From assembly GCA_963678675.1 (NCBI GenBank), contig OY783197.1, forward strand, positions 1,894,400-1,958,399: a stretch of DNA of 64,000 nucleotides, written 5' to 3'. The number at the start of each line of letters is the position of its first letter. Positions within the stretch are counted from its first letter, which is position 1. The translations under genes and the position numbers were made by a program. This document shows positions 44,641 through 52,912 of the stretch, one piece after another. Origin of the DNA: Xiphydria camelus (taxonomy: Eukaryota > Arthropoda > Insecta > Hymenoptera > Xiphydriidae). Below the pieces are notes generated by a model. It was not told the DNA's origin and did not search any database. It saw nothing but the letters and a program-made list of their open reading frames with translations.

Positions 44641-45260
44641 AAGAAGATGAGGTCATTTTGTAGACCTGGGCGTCTCTTAAGAGCACAAAATGTTTAGTGT
44701 GCGAGAAAGAAGGTACATATGTAGTGTGGTAATGGTAACAGTTGTGGTGACTAAAAGTGGACAAGAATAATAATAGTGACGGTGACGAGAAGAAGCAGGA
44801 AACGGCAAATAGAGAGAATAGGTAAACAACAAAAATAAATACTAAGTAGTAAAAGAAATAAAAGTAAACAACAAACGGATAAGGTAAATAGTAAAAAGGT
44901 AGTAAGAAGTAAGAATAATAACACGGTGGCGATGAGAAGAAGCAGTAAATAACAAATAGAGAAAAGGTAAATAATAAAAATAAACGGTAAACAGTAAAAG
45001 GAACTAAAGTAAACAGCAAATAGACAAGGTAGATGGTAAAAATAAGTAGTAAAAAGCAAAAGAAATAAAAGTAAATCGCGTAGAAATAGCAAATAATAAA
45101 AGAAACTGGTCAATATAATAATATAGTAAAGACAAATAGTAATGGTAACTAGTAAATAGTAAACAAAAATGGTAAAAACGAACAGTAAAAGTAAACGTTC
45201 ACAAGATAGACAATAAAAAGATCTTTAAAATGTAAGAAATGATAAAATTAAGTGAGAACT
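44641..45260. repeat. Strand-biased purine-rich low-complexity block (GTAAA/ATAGTAAAA)
   Basis: About 600 bp of variable GTAAATAGTAAAA, AAATAAAAGTAAAC and GAGAAGAAG units with very little C on the + strand. ORFs on the minus strand (Phe/Leu/Tyr-rich) are artefacts of this composition. Confidence 0.7.
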
Positions 45261-45712
45261 GCCTCAAGGAGGAGAGAGAGAATGAGAAAAGATTAATTGA
45301 AAGGAGCTCTTTGCAGGGAAAAATCCAGTGCAATCGTTCTCTCGTAATTTTCCTTGGCCTCTCGACGAAGGAGATTTCGGAAGAAAATGTCGATTTGATT
45401 ATTTAACGAAAAAATTGCCTCATTCGATCCCGCGTATGGGTGTTATATCGGGGCTTTCGCGATAAAAAGTTGCTCTATCGATGCCCATCCGAGGCTTAGC
45501 TAGGACCTAGTCCCGGCATCCGAATCAACTTTACGAGGGCTTTTCCTGTTAATGCCCAACTCGAGCCTAACTAGGATTTAGTGGGAAACGCACAGCCGGC
45601 GCGGGATAGCCCGAATAGGCCCGATATGGGAACGCGCAACGTTCGAAGCTGGAGCCTATACTTGGTTTGATTATGAAGATATAGGGAGGGTACTTTCTAC
45701 AGGAGCAGGAGC
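45261..45712. other. Unique region, no gene seen
   Basis: Contains paired GAGGCTTAGCTAGGACCTAG (45491) and GAGCCTAACTAGGATTTAG (45563), a short direct repeat with ATGCCCA before each. Otherwise unassigned. Confidence 0.4.
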
Positions 45713-45963
45713 AAAATGTAGCATTCAATCCCAGAAAGTATAGGGGAAAAAACTCCGGATAAGAGAGGAATATAGTGATGGTGCAGTTATGAATTTGGTT
45801 AAATACGAGACTTTATCAAATTTACTTCTGTGTGTCAGATGTAAATTTAAATCCTCTCTATACAGTCCTCTATAGTACATATAAGTCATAACTGTCCTAT
45901 CCACTACATTTCTTATCTGGGAGTCGTTCCCCTATATTTTCTGGGATTGATTGCTACATTTTA
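45713..45963. repeat. Palindrome of about 250 bp
   Basis: Left arm AATGTAGCATTCAATCCCAG, AAAGTATAGGGGAAAA, CGGATAAGAGAGGAA, TGCAGTTATGA. Right arm TCATAACTGTCC, CATTTCTTATCTGGGAG, TTCCCCTATATTTTCTGGG, TTGATTGCTACATT. The loop holds CTTCTGTGTGTCAG. Confidence 0.85.
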
Positions 45964-46317
45964 AAAAATCCTTTTTTATTCTCACGCCTGTACTTGGTAT
46001 TTGTTATAATAAATCTAGAAATGGTGGCACTCTAGGAGAATGTTTGATATACATATTTTCTATACAGGGTAAAAGAGGGATAAATTTCCAAGTTTCAGGT
46101 TAACTTTTAACGCCATTATATGTATGTACCTCAAAACGAAGAATATTGCGCCCAGTTCAAGGTTAATAATGCACTACAGAAATATAACTTATTTGCACAA
46201 ACGAATTGACTGCGCATAGAATAAATTCTTTTACCTTTATCGATTTTTGCAGTTATATGTTTCAGCGTGATTAAGTCACGACCATTGTGACAGATGGAGA
46301 CATTTTTTAGTTTAGCT

Positions 46318-47515
46318 GTAATCAGACTCGCATCAGCAAAATTCAAAATGAAATATAATACTCGTAAAATCGGTGCACGTATATGTTATTAACAATTGAC
46401 TATTTCATTTCATTTAAATAAGAGTATAAAATAGTATTAATTGAAGAAGAATCCATACCGAAATATCGAATATACTTTGAATACCAATATAAATAAATAA
46501 AGTTATATAAATTAATTTAGATACAAATAAAAATCAATCATATAAGCATGCACGCATACTAACTTGTATGTGCAAGCATGCACGTGCATGAGCCCTGATC
46601 AAAAACTCTCGCATTAGCAGAATTCAAAATTAAAAGTAATAAAATCAGTGCGCGTATAATTAATAATTGATCATTCGATTTAATTTGGATGAGACTATAA
46701 AATAGTATTAATTGAAGAAGAGTTAATATAGAGATGTCGAATATTTTAAATACTATTACAGAGATGAATAAAGTTATATCAATTAAATTAGATAAAAATG
46801 AAGATCGATCAAAGAACTTGCACGTCTACTTGCATGTACATGTGTGCATGCACATTCATGAACTTTAATCAAAGACTCTCGCATTAACAGAATTCAAAAT
46901 TAAATAAGTAATAAAATCAGTGCGCGCGCGTATACGTAATAATTGACGGTTTGATTCAATATAACAAAAAGTACAAAATAGTATTAATTGGAGAAGAATC
47001 AATACCGAAATATTGAATATATAATACTTTGAATCCTATTAGGTAGGTATAGGTAGGATAAACCACCCAGTTATTGAACACTTAAGAATTTTACGAAATT
47101 TGAGACCGTGTTACAAAGATATTTTTCTACCTAGAGATATATGAGTGATGGCTTGTTTTAATTGAAAATATATTGGCTTTACATTCTAGTAACTTACAAT
47201 TTTTAATTGGAAAGAATATAATTTTCAACAATAAAAAACTGGGATCAAGTCAAAAAACTTAGTTATTGGACAATGTTCTTAGCTTTTGGAAAACTCAATC
47301 CAGTAATTGGACAGTCAAGAATCTTATTGCCAGGTACGATTTTTGATAATACTTATTTAAGTAAAAACTAGGAATCTTGTTTTCATTTATTTAAATCAGA
47401 CTATCCAATAACTGCAAGGTGCCCGATAACTGGATGGTTTACCCTAATAAATAAACTTATACGAATCAATGTAAATAAAAATGAAGATCGATCGATATAC
47501 ATACACGCCTACTTA
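46318..47515. repeat. Tandem repeat of about 280 bp, three to four units, split by a MITE
   Basis: Units start near 46327, 46609 and 46877 with CTCGCATTAGCAGAATTCAA-like sequence and share AAAATAGTATTAATTG, GAATAAAGTTATAT and CATGCACG-rich ends. Unit 3 is interrupted at 47054-47446 and resumes with AATAAACTTATACG and AAATGAAGATCGATCG. Confidence 0.85.
47054..47446. mobile_element. MITE with 26-bp terminal inverted repeats (TAGGGTAAACCA)
   Basis: Left end TAGGATAAACCACCCAGTTA and right end, inverted, TAGGGTAAACCATCCAGTTA. The 393-bp interior has AACTTAGTTATTGGACAATG and CCAGTAATTGGACAGTC, repeats of the TTATTGGACA end motif. Non-coding. Confidence 0.85.
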
Positions 47516-47785
47516 CGAGAAACATATTCATGGTAATATTAGAAAGGAAAAAAGGATATATACGATACCAAAATTTAAGCTTCTCTCCTTTCGGAATCCA
47601 AGATCATGGTCATCATCACATCGTCATCCATTGAGAGATAATTCCAAATATTGTCATTTTTCAGTAATCCAAAAGAAATCCGACATCTCGATTTATTGAT
47701 TAATCCTTAATTGAATCGCTGAAAATAAGGTGCTACCCTGAAAAATTGCAGCGAGACCGATGAGTAGAGTAAGAAAATGACGAGC

Positions 47786-47834
47786 TGCGAACGACGTTTC
47801 TCGATGAACTAGCATCATCGGAGAAACGTTCGTT
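47786..47834. repeat. Short hairpin
   Basis: GAACGACGTTTCTCGATGA and TCATCGGAGAAACGTTCG pair around ACTAGCA with one unpaired base on the right arm. Confidence 0.75.
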
Positions 47835-47839
47835 AACAA

Positions 47840-48722
47840 CTCCTTCGATTTCTCAAAGAAATACATAGCCAACTAACGATCGACATTTGTGAACATTTTT
47901 TAAAACTGAATTGCATTGCAACAGAAAACGAGCCACTTTCATTTACACACGCGTTGAAAAGATAAAGTATAATCCGCGCGGGGGGTATACTGTAATAATA
48001 TTTGATGATTACAAAGAATTAAAGAACGTGTTAATGAAAGTCTTGTTAAATAATCAAAGGCAATTAAAGGCACTTGACAAATTCGATAGATTTCTAATCA
48101 AATACATATAAATGCTACCATCTCGAATTCAAATGGAATGCTACGTATTTCTTGGCACAGATAAGGATCTCACGTGCGATATATTCATGCTCTTGTAAAA
48201 CTTTAATTTAGACAAATACAAGGAAAGCAATCGAATGACAACTCTAGAAACTGAAGAAGCCTTAAAATCAAATCCGACGATACGAAATACTTGGAAATCT
48301 GAACGTGAGATCCCTGAATTAAATAAAAATAAAATAGCATACGAATGACAACGTGCACGGTGACGACACAATACAAATGCAATGCACAAATGAATTCTCC
48401 TCTTCGGCGAATCGCCTCTTCGAGCAAAGCTCCCGATGACGTGTAGAATTTATTTTCAGGCTCGAACATTCCCTTTCAACGAAAGTCTCACGCGAATGAA
48501 TAAAATTGCCATTCCACGTCAATCGATCGAATGTTCCCTTTAAATGCGAATCAATGAAAACTCCCACCGATTCCCAGTTATAAAAATACAAGACTGGAGA
48601 TTTCTCAGTCATAGAACTGAGAAGCAGTGGCTATTCACCGATTGCCAGTGTTTTGCACTGATTCCATTTCAAAGAGAGCGTCGATTGAAATCAAATGGAA
48701 ATTCGTGTTCATCCGTGCGACG
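47840..48722. other. Unique region, no gene seen
   Basis: Several ORFs on both strands up to 97 codons, none recognised. TCGAACATTCCCTTT and TCGAATGTTCCCTTT (48461, 48527) are a short direct repeat. Confidence 0.35.
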
Positions 48723-48886
48723 CACTGAAAAAAAATGTGTTGAATTGATTTAAGTTGCTTCGAATTATTTCAAGCATATATGACTATTTTTGTGCAGTTG
48801 GAACAATTAGGCATTTTCTTCGTGTGATTAATATCAACTAATTTAAAGACAACTTAATCTTTTAACCACATTTTTTTTCTCAGTGC
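48723..48886. mobile_element. Short MITE with CACTGAGAAAAAAATGTG ends
   Basis: CACTGAAAAAAAATGTGTTG on the left and AACCACATTTTTTTTCTCAG with TG on the right are inverted repeats around about 160 bp, including TTTAAGTTGC and AGACAACTTAATC. Ends match the outer element at 36927. Confidence 0.85.
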
Positions 48887-49290
48887 GCTTTGAATTATTT
48901 TGATCCACCTTCGATTTCGACGAATCTGCGGAGACTCATCGAGATCAAAGTACGAACGCTTTACGAGACTTTCTCGCGAGCTAAATAAGTCACTAGCCCA
49001 AACGACGACCTGCGATTCGCTGAATCGCAGTCCGTTGACGTCTGTGCACATTTGATCGAATCCTCGAGCCTTTTATTCACTGCCACACTTCTTACTTCAT
49101 TTTGAAATCTCCTCGGTCCGCCTTCGATCTACACGAATCTCTAAAGATTCGTAAAGATAAAGAACGGACATTATCAGGGATTTCCTTGCCAAGTAAATAA
49201 GCTCGAACGACGATCTGCGATTGTCAGAATCGCAGCTCGGAATTGTTCGTGCCAATTAACTTCGAGCCTTTTCGCGGTCACTTCGCGCAC
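48887..49290. repeat. Two-unit tandem duplication with a conserved stem in each unit
   Basis: Unit 1 (48887-49085) and unit 2 (49090-49285) share CACCTTCGATTTCGACGAATC / CGCCTTCGATCTACACGAATC (differences in the middle), AACGACGACCTGCGATT / AACGACGATCTGCGATT and TCGAGCCTTTT. Each has CTGCGATT...GAATCGCAG, an 8-9-bp stem. Confidence 0.75.
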
Positions 49291-50747
49291 TTCAAAAAAC
49301 ACTTCGACGACTTAAATATTTCATTTTCGCGTGCGTCCGGGTCTAGAACCGCGGGCGCTTTCATTCGAATCCGTGATCCGGAAGAGCTTTCGCGCGTTAT
49401 TCCGCGAAGGAACTTCCGGCCGGCCCTGCCTACTTAAAACTAGACACACATTCGCTCCGAAAGACTATCCTACCTCCCTTGGCTATATTTAAAAAGATGC
49501 AACACATTCTCGCCAACACAATCATTCCACGAATTCCATTCATTCCACCCCGGTGCAAGGGCCTACACTAGGGATTACGTCCCGGGACGCATCCGTCACC
49601 GGAGCTTGATCTACCTTTCATAATAAACCACACTTGAGTAATGTACACTTACTGTTTGCGAAAGCTGAAAAAATATTTCATGAATATGATTAGCAGTTTA
49701 TTCATCTAACCGGGATAAGGACTCTATTGAATTGTAGTATACATATGTATGTTTTGTATAAAAATTTTGGAATATTGAAGTAAAAAGGAAGAAACGAGAA
49801 ATGCTCATCTCAAAACTCTAATTTCAAACAGCAAACACAATAATGCAAGAATATTCAACAATATATATTTTAATTGTAAGCAATTCTTCAAATCAAAATA
49901 TTCGATTTAATATTGAAAACCCTGAGGCGTTCTCCAAGTAGAAGCAAAAACGCTAAAAACTTCGCAAACTCGCATGAAATATTTACTTCGACCACGAGAA
50001 CAACTTGTCGCGCAAACTCTCATTGTTCCTCGATAAAATTCAATTCGACGAGTGTCTTTGACAATCTGAACGGCGAGAGGGAAATTTTTGTCAGCGAAGT
50101 CGGAGGGTCATCCGACTTCAAAACTAATTACGCGAGATCCAGAAATATTTCTACCGAATTATCGCGAAAGAAACAATGAGAGGCTAAAGCTGAAATTATT
50201 GAAAACATAGCGAGATAGTCACGAGCCGAAACCGGTGAAGGCTTCGACTCGTCGTCACCGTGCACAGTTGTCGAAAGGAATTAAAATTACAACCAGTTTT
50301 CGGTGTCGGTTCGGACCAATCGTATTGCGACATGATCGAAAACCGGAGGGACTCAAAGACATACGAACCCCTCTGCGTGATTCCCTTCGTCGAGGCGATG
50401 GCGGCTTACTGACATCTTCTTGCACTGCCCCCGGAGATCCCTCCACATAAGCCTATTCCACGAAAATCGGCTAACCAAAAATGCTTGAATTTATTAATTA
50501 CCATTTGTACGAAACGGACTACCGATTTAACGTGAAATAGGCCTACTCTAGGAGACCGGCGGGACTTACGGCGGCCTCTTCTTTGAAGTCATCTGCTTCA
50601 GCCCCACATTTTGCATCCAACCATTCCTTTCAAAAAGACTGCGAATCTTCGAGGGCTATTCACGAGGATCACCGATCTCGTCGGACGATCGAGACCTTTT
50701 GGTAAAAATAAAGAATTGAACGTATTAGCGCGAATGCCAATGACAAG
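49291..50747. other. Unique region, no recognised gene
   Basis: GGCTATATTTAAAAAGATGC (49480) is TATA-like and ATAATAAACCACAC (49620) is polyA-like, so a short transcript is possible but unsupported. ORFs at 49913-50179 (88 codons) and 50235-50450 (71 codons) have no domain I know. Confidence 0.35.
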
Positions 50748-50830
50748 GACTTCGCAGCCCCTATTTATTTCATTTTAGGGGAAATAAGGGAAATTTTGAT
50801 AAAAAAGGAGATCTTCGAGAAATTGGAAAC
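50748..50830. repeat. Dispersed repeat, direct copy of the 61040 element
   Basis: GACTTCGCAGCCCCTATTTA, TTTCATTTTAGGGGAAATAA, GGGAAATTTTGAT. Its reverse complement with small changes is at 61040-61122. Confidence 0.7.
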
Positions 50831-51296
50831 GTCGAGTGATTTTGAAAGATAACGATTTTTTAAGATATGCAATGAAATTCTAATTTTTATTCAATGAAGG
50901 AAGAATGTTTTTGCAACTTAAAAATTTATATCTCATGTTATGTAACTTAAATTTGAGTATCACAATGTGATTTAAGAAAAAGAAATCACCTGTTGAATCG
51001 AGTTTCTGATCAGAAACATCAATTCAACTGGGTTGTTATATTTTAAACGAAATATATTGTGTGATGCAGGTAAATAAAGTAGGAGTTATAATAGCAAAAA
51101 AAAATTACCATTAGGACCCATTCACGTAATATAAAACGATGAAACGACAAATTCAATTGAGAAGCTGAATGATAAACGGTTTTAGAGGAAAAATATCAAA
51201 CTATAGGGGAAAAGGGGGAAAATCGAGAGTTTTAGAGTGAACAGGGGGAAGCTTGAAAAAATAGAGGGATAAAAGGGAATTCCTGTGATAGAAAGG
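50831..51296. other. AT-rich unique region, no gene seen
   Basis: GAAATCACCTGTTGAATCG and a G-rich stretch GGGGAAAAGGGGGAAAATCG at 51207 are the only notable features. Confidence 0.4.
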
Positions 51297-51625
51297 GCAT
51301 AGATCCATAAAAAGTCCTTTAGAAATCCCATACAATTCCTTCCGGAAATATGATGTGTATTTGAAACAGCAATTCCAGATATCCACCCATTAAAAATTGA
51401 TGATTACCAATAGAATTACGTTTATGTTTGTTATTACCAATGGAAGGGCATTAATTTGTATGAAATTCAACTTGTTCTTACATATGCGCAAAGAATCCCA
51501 TACATTTCGATCAATCCTTTTCAGATTTTAATGGGCACAATTGCTGTTTCAAACACGTATCATATCTTTCCATAAAGAATTTTGTGGGATTCCTATAGGA
51601 ATTTATAAGGATCTGTTGGTTCCTT
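51297..51625. mobile_element. N palindromic element, copy 1
   Basis: Left arm CATAGATCCATAAAAAGTCC, AATCCCATACAATTCC, TTGAAACAGCAATTCC, ACCCATTAAAAATTG. Right arm CAGATTTTAATGGGCAC, AATTGCTGTTTCAAACACG, TTGTGGGATTCCTATAGG, AAGGATCTG. Related to 63508-63838. Confidence 0.8.
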
Positions 51626-51716
51626 TTTCAACAACAATAGAGAACAAACCGTGAAGCCTGCAATTCTTACGTAGTATCGTAGAACAGGCATTCATCTACG
51701 AGTATTAAGGCCTATA

Positions 51717-51793
51717 GTACGAGTGCGAGAGAGAGCGTCGACTCGGGGCGCTTGCTCTCTCTCTCTCGCTCGCTCTCTCTCTCGCACTCGTAC
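51717..51793. repeat. GA/CT hairpin
   Basis: GTACGAGTGCGAGAGAGAGC (51717) is complementary to GCTCTCTCTCTCGCACTCGT then AC (51772-51793). The loop contains GGGCGCTTG and more CT repeats. Confidence 0.8.
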
Positions 51794-51799
51794 GATTAC

Positions 51800-52689
51800 A
51801 CCTGTCAGAAATTCCTTCGCTCATATCATGATTTTCACCGCATCCGGAGGATCAATTCGTCGCGCGGTGTTATTTTCGAGCAATTCGCACAACGCGGCGT
51901 ATTCAGATGATTATATGATCGTTCCGTCGTCTCGGGAGAAAGAGAAATAATGTCTTTACCTTCTATCGTTGTTCCCACGGCGAGACGAGATTCCAAGCGG
52001 GTGAATTCGACGCTTCGGAAGCAGAGTGCGCCCGGAAAGTCTTCTCCATTTCTTCCCAACGGTTGTCGCAGACTTCTCGATAAAGATTTGGCACGCGAAA
52101 CCCATTTTTAACGGCTTTTTCCACTCACGGGGCGTAGTTCCACTCCAGTCTCTTCTTCGTGTGCCGCCATGCGCGTCTTGGCGCGATCGCGGGTTTTTCC
52201 CGGCAGGGGCTCAGCGTTAGCCTCGAACCCAAAGCGCGTTGTCGAAAACCATATGAGATTTTATAAATAATTCGATCTTCTAAGAGAGAATAAGCTACTT
52301 TAAACTAGATTTAACTATTAAATCTTGTATCTAATGAACCACTCAAAGAGTTAGTGCATGTATTGCATTCAAAATTGAGAGAATTACAATATAAATAATG
52401 CTTTGCAATTCGCACCCGCGCGCGATTACCGACCAAGCCTGTCCGAAGGTAAGTTAGTAATTTCACGATGATATCGACTGCAGCCAGAATCGAAACCATT
52501 AGGTAAGAAGCTCGCACTGCACATTTTACCCTTACATTCCATAAAACAGTCATAATTACCGTTTCACCTGACGCAGAGTCTTCGTTACCGCATAAAGTCG
52601 ATTACGTGACACCCTTTTCGAAAATTACGTGTACAAACTCACATTATTTTATCACATGAAAAGGTGTCCCCGAACCGGCGTAGATACCG
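51800..52689. other. Unique region upstream of RPRD1, no gene seen
   Basis: Mixed CpG content with no conserved ORF. A distal promoter or the tail of a divergent transcript could lie here, but nothing decides it. Confidence 0.35.
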
Positions 52690-52912
52690 TCGCTAACCAC
52701 TGCGGAACTTCGACTGCGCCGCGCGGAGAGTTCGGTGGGTCGCCACCCGCGCCGGAGACGTCACAGCAGGGACATCTGTGATTCGCATCGGCAGTGCAGT
52801 CGCGCTTCAGCTGTTGAGCTGTGCTGTTGCAGTTGCGAGTTGTCGATTTTAGAAAAATTCCGTATCAGACTGACTCCGTGTCGGCTAGCGAAACGACTTG
52901 CCACGGCGGAAA
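52690..52912 (+). promoter_or_regulatory. Probable promoter and 5' UTR of RPRD1
   Basis: This CpG-rich block lies immediately upstream of the RPRD1 start codon. It contains a CRE-like ACGTCA at about 52759 and several TCAGT-type initiator-like sequences, and I see no TATA box at a useful distance. It looks like a housekeeping CpG promoter. The exact transcription start cannot be placed from sequence, and a non-coding first exon further upstream is not excluded. Confidence 0.5.

Noticed and set aside
44645..44665. Possible bantam- or let-7-like microRNA seed
   Set aside because: Only a few bases match and no hairpin surrounds them. No known microRNA was recognised in the window.
44543..45113. 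Phe/Leu/Tyr-rich minus ORFs that look like membrane proteins
   Set aside because: They are translations of the purine-rich low-complexity block and contain no other signal.
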